Of a stretch of 64,000 nt of DNA, positions 12,171 to 23,410 are shown one piece after another (position 1 is the first letter of the stretch; each line of letters opens with the position of its first letter). Under the pieces are notes generated by a model. That model had not been told where the DNA came from. It saw only the letters and a program-made list of their open reading frames with translations, and ran no database searches. The translations under genes and the position numbers were made by a program. Location of the stretch: NCBI GenBank assembly GCA_030512295.1, contig JAULSR010000001.1, forward strand, positions 1,736,001 to 1,800,000, written 5' to 3'. This stretch comes from Bombardia bombarda (lineage: Eukaryota; Ascomycota; Sordariomycetes; Sordariales; Lasiosphaeriaceae).

Positions 12171-12200
12171 TAATGCCAATGCCCATGGGCATTAGCATTA
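12171..12200. repeat. 30-bp near-perfect palindrome
   Basis: Arms of 14 bases (12171-12184 and 12187-12200) flank a 2-base centre and match as an inverted repeat at 13 of 14 positions. The site lies about 1 kb upstream of the mitochondrial carrier start. It could be a dyad binding site, but no known consensus is recognised. Confidence 0.6.
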
Positions 12201-13423
12201 GCAAATGGCGGGGTAGTAGTCCACAAGAACCTCGTGGAAGCAAAACTGCTGCTGCTGCTTCTGTCTCTGCGTGCACACTGATTTATTTCCATTGACGTAG
12301 GTGCAGCTTGACTTTTTTGATTCTGATGATCTGATCACAGGCCAGCCTGTCTGTTCCATGCAGGGTATACGATAGCATCCTGTCCTTCTGTTTGTCGAGG
12401 AGTGTCGGCTGGGCTACCGTGCAGAGTGCAGAGTGCAGACTAAAGCAGCAGCTTCACGTCATCGCTACCACATTGCTTACCAGCATCATCAAATCGACGG
12501 ACGGTCTCCTGCAGTTCGTCGTGGTGTGTAAGCGAGACACGGCTTGGCATCTCCAAAATGCGGGACACTTCATATATAAACAGCTACGAGACACCATCAA
12601 CGCCATCTCTTACAAATCCCAATGGAAGTGCACATTATATCAAAACAACACCAGAGACAAGATGTGGGAATATATCACCCATCATCCGCCGCCCGATTCC
12701 CGCGGGCCTCGGCATATGTAGGTTTTCGTAACCATGCATTCAAACAAACCCCCTCATCCTTCTTCTAGGAATCCCCCGCCCCCCCCTCCCCGGACCCCCA
12801 CCTGCTGTATGTTGGTCCTTAGCGCCCTGATCCAACAGCTGAACCCTTTTTGGAGTGAGCCCCCCATCCTCTGACCTCCCTAGTCAGTCTCCCTCCGCCG
12901 ACATCAATCAAAAACCCTGCCAAGCCTGCACATCTTGCGCGTGTAGATCTCGACTGAGAAACCACGCAACACAAGTTGCAGAGATGCCCCACAGCGTCGA
13001 GCGATCCCTGAAATCAGGGTTTTGCCCCTTTTCTGTTTTCTCTCAACTTGCTCAACCACTGCTGATCGTCCTCCTTCTCGTCGTTTCGATCAAAAGCAAA
13101 TGATTTACCAGTAGTACTGATAGTCATGTGCATAACCGCCCAGTAGCTCATCGATGGTTTTCTTCAACCTAACAAGCCACCAATGCGGAGAAACTGGGAC
13201 CATCTCCAGCCCCATGTGGGGAGAAGGAGAGAGAAGTATGTGAGAAGTGACAAGACTTGGTTTGGAAATGCGTCAAAAAATTCCCACCCGCGGACCTGCA
13301 GCAGTAGCAAAAAGGTACGGATCCATTTAGGGTCATTTGGTGTTGCGTCTCATGGGTCCTGGCCCTGGGGAGGGAATGACTGAGTGAGGTGGCGTGTTGC
13401 CGTGTTTGAGACTTTTGAGTCGT

Positions 13424-13446
13424 GTCTGTCTGTCTGTCTGTCCGTC
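13424..13446 (+). repeat. TCTG tetranucleotide repeat
   Basis: Short tandem repeat of about five units. Similar CTGT runs occur at 40923-40938 and 57531-57560. Confidence 0.7.
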
Positions 13447-13675
13447 CTGCCGACAACCGCCCGATGGATTGGCCCATCATCACCTCAAACATGTGCCCAG
13501 CGAAGCATTCATCATGGCTACCGTCTTGTCATATAAATTATATCGTTCGTTTGCGGGGACAGGGTCCGGCTCTCTTTTAACCACCAGCAAAAGCTGTTTA
13601 GCATCCAAACATCTCTTTCTCAGAGACAAAACCAAAAAAAAACAGAGAGGAAAAATAAAGGAAAAAAAAAAAAAC

Positions 13676-14041
13676 TCACAACCGCTGCATCTTCTTGGAG
13701 ATCTCCTTCGTTTTGTTGTGAATCACGAGCACCCTCCACCGCGCCCTCGTCACTGCGAACTTGCGCTCCCAGGCGACGCGGCAGAGGTTCTTGAGGATCT
13801 TGCGCTCCCACCGCCCCCGGGGCGACTCGGCCGCGCCCTTGAGAAACCAGATGGTGCGCCGGATCCCGTCCCGGTCAAACTTTGCCGTGACCCCCCCTTT
13901 GGTGATGTCGTCGCGGAACGCATCGCGCAGCTGGTCGCGGATCACGTACCGCGACGGCTTGGAGAACTGCACCGCCCGCAGCCCCCATCGCAGGAGATGT
14001 CTGTACGCGTGGATGAGTTCTATGTTGGCCGGCACTGACAT
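13676..14041 (-). CDS. Small LYR-motif / DUF1763-like protein, probably mitochondrial
   Basis: Single-exon gene of 121 residues, ATG at 14041 (MSVPANIELIHAYRHLL). An in-frame extension upstream is possible but poorly composed. The first helix contains AYRHLLRWGLRAV, close to the tyrosine-arginine signature of the LYR/Complex1 superfamily. It is followed by a second charged helix (YVIRDQLRDAFRDD) and a third basic segment. This three-helix, very basic layout matches fungal DUF1763 proteins as I remember them. LYR proteins usually act in mitochondria, bound to acyl-carrier protein, as assembly or stability factors for respiratory complexes or the mitoribosome. The partner here is unknown. The C-terminus is rich in Arg/Lys. 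The conserved-looking length and composition argue for a real gene. The family name comes from pattern recognition only. Confidence 0.72.
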   Translation of the reverse strand: MSVPANIELIHAYRHLLRWGLRAVQFSKPSRYVIRDQLRDAFRDDITKGGVTAKFDRDGIRRTIWFLKGAAESPRGRWERKILKNLCRVAWERKFAVTRARWRVLVIHNKTKEISKKMQRL

Positions 14042-14717
14042 ATTTGTGTTGATGTATGTCTTGTTTTTATGGGTTGTGGTATTTAGTTGTCGAGATTGCT
14101 GCGTTTGAGAGTCAAGAATGAGAAGAACGATGAGCATCAATCAATCAGCCAATCATCAATGCCTCTATGATCCCTTACCCACTGTTTCTGTAACAGGCGC
14201 CCGGCAGCTGGCGGGCACTGACAGCCAGTCTCACTCAACTGCTCCCCCGTCACAATGCTCATTGAAGACGGACATTATATCTCGATGAAATGTATCTACT
14301 AGAGTATGGGTGCTTATCGGACAATCCCAAATTTACCATTAACACAAACTATGCAATAAGGTAGCCAAAATATAACCATCCCATATCCGCTTCCAGAGGA
14401 AGCATTACCAACAACCCCAAGAACCCAAGCATCCCGCCGTGGTAACTGGCGGACCAACTCCAGAGTAGCTATAGAGTCAACTCCCCAAGCCAACCTTACC
14501 TACGTGCAACCTTCTCCACCTGTCCATTCATCAATCCATTGCCCTTCCCGTGACCGGCGGAAAGTACACATCATTCAAAAGATTTCCCGCGCCATCTATA
14601 TGCATCTCCTAAAGAAAAGAACCCTCAAAAAGATAGGCAACCAGCCATCTCTCTCTATCTATACCACATTGTAATTCAACACCACGACACACCATCCCAA
14701 AATCCCACTCCCAATGA
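14042..14717. other. Intergenic region between the MFS gene and the LYR gene
   Basis: This region holds the promoter of the LYR-like gene and the 3' flank of the MFS gene, both on the minus strand. No gene or structured element is recognised. Confidence 0.4.
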
Positions 14718-16649
14718 TTAATCCCCATGCTGCTCAATCGGCGCATACTGCCCACTGCTCCCCGAACCCCCGCCACTGGCACTTCTCCTCCCCACCATCC
14801 TCGATATCCAACCACCAATACCACCTCCACCACCTCCCTGTTGTTGTCTCCTCGTCTTCTTCGGGTGCACCTCCGTCGGCGCATCAATTGGCAATCCCGG
14901 AAGAGCGCTGCCCGTCCCTAGAACAGACGGACGGCCCCTGATATCCAGCGGCGGCACCGGCGACCCGGGCCTTACCAACGGATCTGCCTCTGCCCGCATG
15001 GCCGGCGTCCCCCCCGCGGCCGGGGTGCCCAGCGCCTTGGTCGAGTCCCCAAAGAGGTTGTCCATGTCTTCGAGCCGCACGCCGCATGTCTCGGGGTAAA
15101 TGAAATACACTAACATAAAATCATTAGTCAGAGGTCCAAGAAGAAGAAACAAAACAAAAGGGGTATCAAAAAGACTCACCAACAACAAAACTGACCACGC
15201 AAAAAAACGCGTGAATCAGATACAACCGCCACTTAATCCACTCCTGCAAAATCGGCGTCATCTCCCCCACCAACCAATTAAACGCCCAGTTGGTCGCCGT
15301 CGACAGACTCGCCCCCTTTGACCTGATCTTGAGCGGCAGAATCTCGGGCGGGTACAGCCACGGGATCGGCCCCCAGCTGAACCCAAACGCCGCGTTATAG
15401 ATCATCACCATGAGCACCACCATCGTCGGCGTCGCCCTGATATCCAAAAAGATGAAATACGAGATCAGCGACAGCGATATCGCCATGGCGACAGCCCCCG
15501 ACAGCAGGATCGGCCGCCGGCCCCACCTGTCCACGATATACCACGGCGGGATCGTCGACAGGAAATAGGTAATCCCGTTGAACCCCGTCATGAGCACAGC
15601 ATCATGGCCCACCCACCCAGCCGACTCGAACACGTACGGCGCGTAGTACGAGATGACGTTGATGCCATTGAGCTGCGCGAGCGCCTGCGCCGACATGGCG
15701 ATGAACACGCGCGTGCCGTAGCGCCGAAACATCTCTCTGTACGTCCTCTCGCCCTCCTGCCGCTGCACGAGCACGTCCATCTTGATCTCGCGGAACTCGT
15801 CCCTCGCTTTAGCGTTATGTATATCCCCGCCGCCATACAGATTTGCAATCACCACGATCCCCTCCTCGTCGTGGTCGTTATCCAGCAGCCAGCGGGGAGA
15901 CTCGACAATGATCAAACTCCCCAACGCCAGCAGCGCGCCCATGACGCACTGCATCGCCAGCGGCAGCCGCCACGACAGGTGGCCCTCGATGAAGCCGCAA
16001 AAGTAGTCGACCCAGACTGAGGTGGTATACCCGATAATGTTGCCCGAGAACTCGATGCAGGCGAGCTTGCCGCGGTTGTGCGGCGGCGAGATCTCGGACT
16101 GGTAGACGGGCACGATGGTCGAGAGCATGCCGACGCCCAGGCCGGCGACGATGCGGCCCACCATCATCATGGCCATGTTTTGCGCGAGCGTCTGCAGCGC
16201 GCCGCCGACGAAGAAGATGCACGAGCCGTAGAGGATGGTGCGCCGCCGGCCGATGATGTCGCCGACGCGGCCGACTACGAGGGACGAGATGAAGGCGCCG
16301 ACCTCGAGGATGGCCACCATGGTGCCGATCTCGGCGCTCGAGGGCTGGTGGAAGTAGTCGCGGAAGTAGGGGCCGCTGGTGGTGGGTAGAGATTGGTTAG
16401 TTATGGTAGGTGATTGTAATGGGTGGGTGATGTACGCACGTAATGATGCCCGACATGACGCCCTGGTCATAGCCAAAGAGAAAAACGCCCAATGATACGA
16501 ATATGGATGTGAAATAGCTGTGTTTTCCAGGTCAGCATATAGATCCTTTCCAGAACTTTGTTGTTCTCTTTTGATCTTCTTCCGAGGCGGGAAACAAACA
16601 TTAGGGCCTTGCCTGTAAGGCCATGGATGGATTCTGTCCCGCCCGCCAT
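14718..16649 (-). CDS. MFS sugar-transporter-family permease, four exons (N-terminus uncertain)
   Basis: Twelve-helix plasma-membrane permease of the sugar porter family; the substrate (hexose or other polyol/sugar) is unproven. Exons 16649-16600, 16517-16440, 16375-15180 and 15109-14718 join to 571 residues. Family marks in order are GKALIYFTSIFVSLGVFLFG (TM1, across intron 1), GRVGDIIGRRR, ESPRWLL, QLNGINVISYYAPYVFESAG, DRWGRRP, and PETCGVRLEDMD after the last helix. The third intron cuts just before FIYPETCG, and intron 1 has a GTTTGT donor with a GCTGAC branch. The tail after PETCG is long, Gly/Ser-rich and cytosolic. The ATG at 16649 (MAGGTES) is the first in-frame ATG, but the frame stays open upstream to about 17219 with a Gln/Ser/Arg-rich sequence and no ATG. 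A longer cytosolic N-terminus started in an unseen upstream exon is therefore plausible. Confidence 0.85.
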
Positions 16650-18297
16650 GATGTTTGCGATGAGGCGTTCCGCCCGCGTGATGCTACGATGGGCGGCGTC
16701 TGGTATGTGTATAGCTTCTTTATTAACGACTCCAGGGCTGTGCGAGGACGACAACGATCGGCTACTCCTGCTGCTGCTCAAGGATGATGATGTTGAGCGG
16801 TAACGGACTCGTTTGGTCTTGTTGCTGTTGTTGCCTGAGTGATGATGCGTGTGCTTGGACGGCTGGCGTTTAAAGATGCCGGCGAGGGTCTCGTCATCAA
16901 GGGTGTCGTTCAGCCTTTGCCGCAGTGGGTCCGGGCCGTCGGCGTCGAGCTGCTCGGCGATGTCTCCGGTGTCGGTCCAGGAGCCGTCGTCGTCTGAACC
17001 GGACGAGTAGCGGCGGTGCGGAGACGACGCCAGCAATGACGTCGACTGCTGCTGCTGCTGCTGTCTGTGGTGGTCGTCCAAGTCGTAATCTTGGTGTCGT
17101 TGTTGCTGCGCGGGCAGGGTGCGCAGGGGGATGTTGGACGGAAGACGGGGCGGGTTCGGGGGAGGAATTTTGAGAGGTGAAGGGGCTGTAAAGCAGCAGC
17201 CCCCTTCCGCAGCTGGAGAATATTAAATAAGGTATGACTTTAAGGTATAAGTATACGTATGTACAGAACTGGTAGTGCTGTTAAGACTCGAAAGAACACG
17301 TTCTGGGCTGCTGCTACTCAGTACACTTTTATTGGAGCCGCGGCGAAGGACATTGGACAGGCATTGAAAAAAGGTGGAATGTTGGTTAAACCTTCAGCCT
17401 CCGGAAGTCGGGATGTGCGGCGTCCCTCACAAAAAGTCACATTGGGAAAGAGAGCTGTAGGGAAGGGTGGTCCTTCCATTGGACTGGACGGGACCGACAA
17501 CTCTGGGGCTGGCTGGCCGCGCATGCGGCATCTCCACAACGGCACGTCAGCGGGCCTTGAGTGCCTTGGCCCAGGCGAGCAAGGGCCATCAGGGCCCATC
17601 AGGGCAGGCGTCTCCCCGCCTCAGCCAAGCCCGCCTTCCCTGTCTCGTGTCCGCGTAGCCCATTGCAAGCCTTGAAAATCACCGCCAATCGCTGGTCCAT
17701 CATATTCGCACTTGAAGATGCGAACGAATCGGCGACTTGGCTGGCTGGACAACTTGGGGGCAAGATCGCCAGCCTGCCTATCTTTTCGTTGGAAGTGCAT
17801 TACTTTGAACCTTGTGGCCGTTTTTCATGTGCACACGTGTTTGTACCTTTCAAGCGTCACGGTATCCATCCATACACGGAATAATTCCCAAACCCAACTG
17901 CCAAGAGTCAGGAGGTCACCAAAGGATGAAACAAACACCGGTCAGATCCAACTCCCCAACTCCCAACCTTAGTGATGAAGGTGGTGTAGAAAAGAGACAT
18001 TCCCTTTTCGATATTTTAGGGATCATTATTGGGTCCACAAAACAACAATTCTACTACATCGAGTAGCCCAAACGCTCCGTCACCTCTCCACGCCCCCTCC
18101 GGCCTGTTTGTGTACATACTTAAGAATACACATCCAGACCAAAGCGAGCTGAGTCGTAGTTGTCGAGTCGACCATAACGCTGCTGTTAGTCATCCAACAG
18201 TATTTACATATGTAATAGTTCTCATTTGGAATGATCTCTCTGCTTCTGTCTTCACTTACACGCGCTTGTTTATACAACCCAGTCCAAAGACTGCTTG
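16650..18297. other. MFS upstream region, partly open frame without a start codon
   Basis: From 16650 to about 17219 the MFS reading frame continues open on the minus strand, with a CAG repeat near 17047-17062. It contains neither an ATG nor a clear splice link to one. The rest of the stretch carries a plus-strand ORF (17259-17675) without any motif, and no RNA gene is visible. Confidence 0.4.
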
Positions 18298-19013
18298 CTA
18301 TTCTCCGACTTCAAAATAGGAGTAATGCCGATTATGTATTCGATATCTGCACTTGACCTTCCTCTTCTTCTTTCTCTTTTCCCTCCTCTTCCCCCTCCTC
18401 TCTCTCCCCCCGTCATCGGAACTATCCGTATCATAGAGCGAATCCACATCATCAATACGTTGCCCGTTCACATAGACTGGCGGATTCTGGCTGTCAGTAA
18501 AGTAAGGCCGCGGACCTCTGTCCTTCTGTCGAATGCGTGCATACTCTCGGGCTATCCAAGTGTCCGATGCTGGTTTCCTCATCAGATGGTAGACGCCCCC
18601 AGTTTTGGCGATCATATGGATGGACTCGTTGATAGATTGGGCTATTCTATTGCGGACCTCGTTCTTGCACTCGAGAAACATGTCGTAGCAGATGTAGATG
18701 CGATTTCTGCGGTTGAGTGTCACCACGTTCAGCTTCGTGTCTGCCATGGTCAGTTTGGCAGTAGAGTCTCCAGGTCCTGCTGCTTCGGGTCCGGTTTCTT
18801 CCGTCTGTGAAACGCTTGCGATGTGTGCGAGCAGGGCGTCGGTAAATTTTTTTTACCAGGTCATGGGCAAAGGCAATGGCCACCGACGAGTTGCCGGGAC
18901 GGAGGGGTGTATTTCGCTTCAAAGAGACATCGTATTGTGCCGACTGTCTTGAGCGCCGCCAGGCTTCCGGGCGCAATGTCAAGCTCCATGTTATCCTCTG
19001 TGGTAGTGGACAT
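18298..19013 (-). pseudogene. Hypothetical gene with interrupted frame (pseudogene, or gene with unusual splicing)
   Basis: I do not recognise the family. A clean minus-strand frame of 149 codons runs from the ATG at 18747 to 18298. It has a helical middle (CYDMFLECKNEVRNRIAQS), an acidic stretch and a very basic end (KRREKRKKKRKVK). Upstream sequence looks coding but lies in other frames. The ATG at 19013 opens MSTTTEDNMELDIAPGSLAA. Around 18930 the plausible protein continues one frame on (NSSVAIAFAHDLVKK), and it needs a further shift at a run of eight A (minus strand; T at 18847-18854) to join the downstream frame. A 52-nt GTAAAA...CACAG intron starting at this A-run would also restore the second junction, but nothing obvious repairs the first. 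Either this is a decayed gene, or the sequence holds small indels. If intact, the product would be about 235 residues. Confidence 0.4.
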
Positions 19014-22000
19014 CTCGAGCGGAATATCGAGGTGCTATGGGACCTAGCGCTGAGAGAATCCGAAAGGCTTTAGAAAGTTGGTTGTTGGTCCATGATAAAG
19101 AGTGCGTGGTAAGAAAGCTACACCTGGAACAGAGAGCTATGGACAGCTACGAGGTCGGTATTTGTATTTTGTAGGGCTGGCTGGCGTGTGCGGCTGGGCA
19201 GCTGGCACGTGCGCTAGGCTCCTGGACGGCATTGTTCGTGCAATCGTCAGCTTCTGTCGTGCATCTTGGGCCGTAAGAAATCTTGAAATCACACAGGGAC
19301 CAGTGAAGAATGTCTTTTATCTCGAGTACTGGATATCATCGGGGGATTTAAGATCAGAGACCACCGACCGACCTTCAGTTCAGCGCTAGGATACGGGATA
19401 AGTGGCTTTGTCGGCGGCCCTTAGTGGCACTACCCCGCGATTTCGGCCTGCTTGCCCTAATTGTGACAAGGTAGGTCCCGGGCCCGAAATCTTTCATTCT
19501 CTGCCCGCAAAATCATCGCCATTTGTATGTTGTTGTTTCTGCTACAACGTCCTGTTGCAAGCTTGCAAAGGTGCGAAAAGACATCATGGAAGCACACGTG
19601 TCTGGTGAGTCAGGCACGCGTTTGCCTCATCATCCCGACATGTGTCCCTGATCCCCTAATCACCCGAGACACACTTAAACACAAAATGTCTGTGCCGCCA
19701 GTCATGTCATTCTCGTTGGAGCCAGCAAAGCAGTCGCGCCTGCTATTTCTAGGACCAGGCTACCACCACGGAAATAGCCACACCAGAAGGTACCCGTACC
19801 CAGCGCATTGCTTTGTATCTAACAATAAGGTTATATGGGGGCACCAACTTGGGGCGGGTAAAAGAAAAAGGGCTGAACCAAAATGCAAAATGTGTTGAAA
19901 CGGCAGGAAACGACCTTCTGGTCTTGGCAAGCCTCAAAGAAAAGGGTGCGATCTTTAATCGATGGAGAAAGTCATGCCTCAACAAAGTTGGTAGCCTGTC
20001 AGAGGTAATGGTTGAGAGAACTTGTTGTCTCACGACAAAGGCAAAGTTGGCTGCACTACCAACAACGTGACGTCTTAGGCTCCCTAAATACCACGGTAAT
20101 CAAGCTTACGGCACCATCCCCTGAGATCGCGACTCATGTGTCACTGGGAAACAGGATGACCCTGCATTACCTAGCAATATCTCCGAGCCAACAAAGCTTC
20201 ATAAGGCGCAGAGGACAGAGGAAAACGCGATGTACCTCATACAATTCCTCGTTGTCAGTCTCGAGAGCTCACATTCATTAGCAATTCTGCCATCATATCC
20301 CTGAATTGGGGTCAAGGGCGTATCGCTCTTTCTCCTCATACAGAGACAATTATGTTTCAGCATGTCTACAATAGCAGAACCAGAAAAATCAAATGCTTCA
20401 AATTCCTACAAAAGCTTGGACGCAACCTGCAAAACGTTTGTCCTCGGCACTTCCTGCACGACGGCTGGATGGCGACACCACCCGACGCACATTGGTGCCC
20501 GCCCTGCAGAGCGTGCAGGACGGACGCAAGACACAAGCCCTTGGCGACACGCGTCCAATCAGGACCTCAAGCAGCCACTGGTGGTGACCTCGGTGGCCTA
20601 ATCTTGGGGATTGAGGAGGCATCGATGCGGCGTCGACTGGTGCCCAGCCCCTGGGTCCCGAGGATTCAAGCCAGTGACTTTGATGACCACCTCATCATGC
20701 ATGAATGTACCAAATCGACTGCATGAGCAACACAAACCCGGGACACTGTGATATTTGCCCCTTTGGCAAACGAAGGTGTGCAATCTCTGATCCTAATTGT
20801 TGTATTGGTCAACATACTGCTGGTTGCCAATTGCGCGCCAACTGTGGAAACAAGTCTCTTATTTACACCGCACATTTGACCGCTTGCTTGGAGGGAGGGA
20901 TTGTGTCTTTCGATCTGGTAATCTACCCCTGTCACCCCAACCTCTCACTCGATCACCTAACGCCTGGGCACCCACATCGGTACTTTGTACTTACCCAAGC
21001 AACCTCTTTATTGTCCGTCCATGCAGACGGGAGAGCCAGGTGCATTTCATCGGGAAAAAAAACTAGCGAAAACTACCAAGTGTGCCACTTGCACAACCAA
21101 CTCTATCGCTCACTCCTCGACTGATGCAAAGCGCCGATTCCATCACTGTAGACGGCATCACCGCCCACTAATAACTTGCCTGGTCTTTTAGATCCGAGTG
21201 TCACCGACCGACACGACCGAGCCGCGATCAGCCATCTCTTGTCATTTCGGAAAGGACTGGGCTGGCGTCCATTTCGGGCAAGTGCTGAGTGGTCTGCGCC
21301 CAATCATAGCCCATAAGCAGGACGTGCGGGTCCCCGCTAACCCTGCCGCTAGACGGGGCACTCCAACCTGTTCCTGCCGCAGAACGAACAGAGCTCCCTC
21401 TCCCACCCCTGGCGCGCTGCAACCCAAGCATTGAGTTTTATATTGCGAAGACCCATCATAGGCCAAGGCCTAGCCAGTTCTTGCGTCTCCTCCCCTTCGC
21501 CTAGCCTGCTACATTTCCATCCCCATAGCAATACCAATAAACCAAGCGAATACCCGCGGCGGCAGCAGCAGCAGCAGCGCATCACAAAACACATCTTTTT
21601 CCAACACGCGAATGAACATACAGCATCCCCGTGATTGATTGTTAGCAGTCATATACTACAATACCTCCTCGACTAGCACGCAAAACACGCCACTGTTACG
21701 AACAATTACGATTGAAAGAAGATACCATTGCCACGAGGAGGGAGGGCGAACTGCGACCAGGAGAAAGAGAGAGGAAAGGACGAGAGAAGCGCTGAAGGAG
21801 TCGGAAATCTTTCGACACCACCCACCACGCTTGAAAATCGCCCGCTGAATCGGGTCGCGTTGCATCTGTCTCGTCGTCGTCGTCGTCGTTTTGTGCATAC
21901 GTCGAGAATCCAGGGTCGTGTTGAGTTGAGGAACGAAGAAAGGGCGCGCCAATTACTTTACAATTGGAGGCGGGAAGAGAATATTCGGGAAACAAGAAAG

Positions 22001-22096
22001 AGATACGCAGCATTTTAACGGACAACAAATCAATCGGAGATCGATCGGCACGCCGCGCGCAAGCAGCAGCCCGGGCTCTCAGCTCCATTTGATACA
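19014..22096. other. Intergenic region upstream of the CHS7-like gene
   Basis: These 3 kb contain only short ORFs on both strands without recognisable motifs. One plus-strand ORF from the ATG at 20723 is cysteine-rich at its start but lacks a signal peptide. The last 500 bases before 22097 contain a CGT repeat (about 21873-21893) and probably include the 5' UTR of the CHS7-like gene. No RNA gene is seen. Confidence 0.4.
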
Positions 22097-23410
22097 ATGG
22101 GCTCCACGCAGTTTGGCAACTTCGAGGTGAGCTCCTCCTCTCCCTCCTCCGCACACCAGATCGATCTGCTCTGGTGTGGACTACGTACATGAAATTATGT
22201 GGGTTAGGTGTGGGCTGGACTGACTTGACTGACTGATTGCTCTTAATAGAACTTCTGCCGAGACTCCACACTTCCAGTTTGCAATGTAAGTGGTGTGCTT
22301 GCTTGTTCGCTTTAAGCTTAGAACTATTGTGGATATATTCTTATCACCACCTTTTGGCTTATACACTCGTACTGACGCAATATTCTGTTGTATAGGTGCT
22401 TTCAGACTCGCATGATCAGACCGGACCATGGAACGGGTGCGCGTTGACGGGGATTCCGCTGTCGGATGGTAGACATTTGGGCAACCTAGGTTTGTCACTT
22501 CTCCCCAATTCTCTCTCGTGCACGGTCTTGTGCTGCCTGAGTGGCTGCTGATGTTTTACTTAACCAGGTTCGATATTACTATGCGGACTTGCCATCCTCA
22601 CATCGATCTTTCTTCTCCTACGGTCGGAAAGAAAGGTGGCCGCCGTAGGGCGGAGGTAAGCGGCTCGCTCAAACCGTCCTATGATAATCCACGAACTGAC
22701 AATGTGTAGGGAAATGCAACTGTTCCTTCTTGGTTACATTGTGATCTCGATATGCGAAATCTTTACAGTCGGGGGGTTCCCGTTAAACAGCACAGCCCGC
22801 ATTGTAAGTGAAAAGAGATATATGGTCAAGCTCTAAGTTTGTATTTGGCTGACTTGGTGAATAGGCTTTTACCGGTATCCACATTGGGTTCATTATCGCG
22901 ACCACCTGGATACTGCTGCTCAACGCCGTCATTGGCTATCAGCTCATTGACGATGGAACGCCACTGTCGCTCGGCATAATTGCGTTGACGGCACTGGCGC
23001 TCCTCATCGGCACTGGCTACATTGCTCTGGATACCGGATTCCACTGGACAGGATACTGGAACTCGAGCTACGAAGCGCCGAACCGAAACATCGCACTCTA
23101 TGTCCTCTACCAGCTTGCGCCGCTGGTTTTCCTCGTTGGCTTCTTCGTCTTGGAGGCCATTTTGGTCCTGAGGGTCCTCGGAGAGACCAAACCCATGATT
23201 TACCTGACGAGTGCCGCCGTCCTCTTTGCGCTGGGCCAGATTTTCAACTACGTTGTCAGTCCCTATATCTGTAACGGCACGGCCGGCAAGATTGACGGCG
23301 CCCTCTTTGAGACACTATTCACCCTCCTCTCGGTGGTGATGATCTGGGTCTTTTGGTCCAGCATTACCGAGGACGACTGGTCGATGCCCGCGCCCCAACC
23401 CTACCCATAA
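22097..23410 (+). CDS. CHS7: Chs7-like chitin synthase export chaperone, six exons
   Basis: Polytopic ER membrane protein that in yeast is needed for chitin synthase III (Chs3) to leave the endoplasmic reticulum. Exons 22097-22126, 22250-22285, 22396-22489, 22568-22655, 22710-22803 and 22865-23410 join to 295 residues, with all introns GT-AG. The short N-terminus (MGSTQFGNFENFCRDSTLPV) has the family's cysteine-bearing start. About seven hydrophobic segments follow (for example ILLCGLAILTSIFLLL and IGFIIATTWILLLNAVIGYQ). The last third carries the family block LTSAAVLFALGQIFNYVVS, then the ICNGTAGKIDG loop and the tail SSITEDDWSMP. The first exons are tiny (30 and 36 nt), so gene finders could miss the true start. 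The frame joins cleanly at each splice, which supports the model. Filamentous fungi often carry more than one Chs7-like copy, and which paralogue this is cannot be told here. Confidence 0.92.

Larger units (their letters stand above)
11139..13675. other. Intergenic region upstream of the carrier gene
   Basis: I find no supportable gene in these 2.5 kb. A minus-strand ORF of 228 codons (11590-12276) is Pro/Ser-rich, overlaps ORFs on the other strand and has no motif, so it is more likely 5' flanking or UTR sequence of the carrier gene. The stretch holds a 30-bp near-perfect palindrome (12171-12200) and a short TCTG repeat (about 13424-13446). Confidence 0.4.

Noticed and set aside
11590..12276. 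Minus-strand ORF of 228 codons upstream of the carrier gene
   Set aside because: It is low complexity and Pro/Ser-rich with no domain, and overlaps a comparable plus-strand ORF. It is more likely 5' flanking sequence.
13394..14038. Plus-strand ORF of 214 codons
   Set aside because: It runs antisense through the LYR/DUF1763-like gene. The minus-strand frame has the conserved-looking helix pattern and a better start.
17259..17675. Plus-strand ORF of 138 codons
   Set aside because: It has a true ATG but no motif, and overlaps an equally long minus-strand frame. There is no support beyond length.
20640..20700. Minus-strand sequence resembling a tRNA T-arm (near TTGAATCC)
   Set aside because: No matching acceptor stem, D-arm or anticodon arm could be folded around it.
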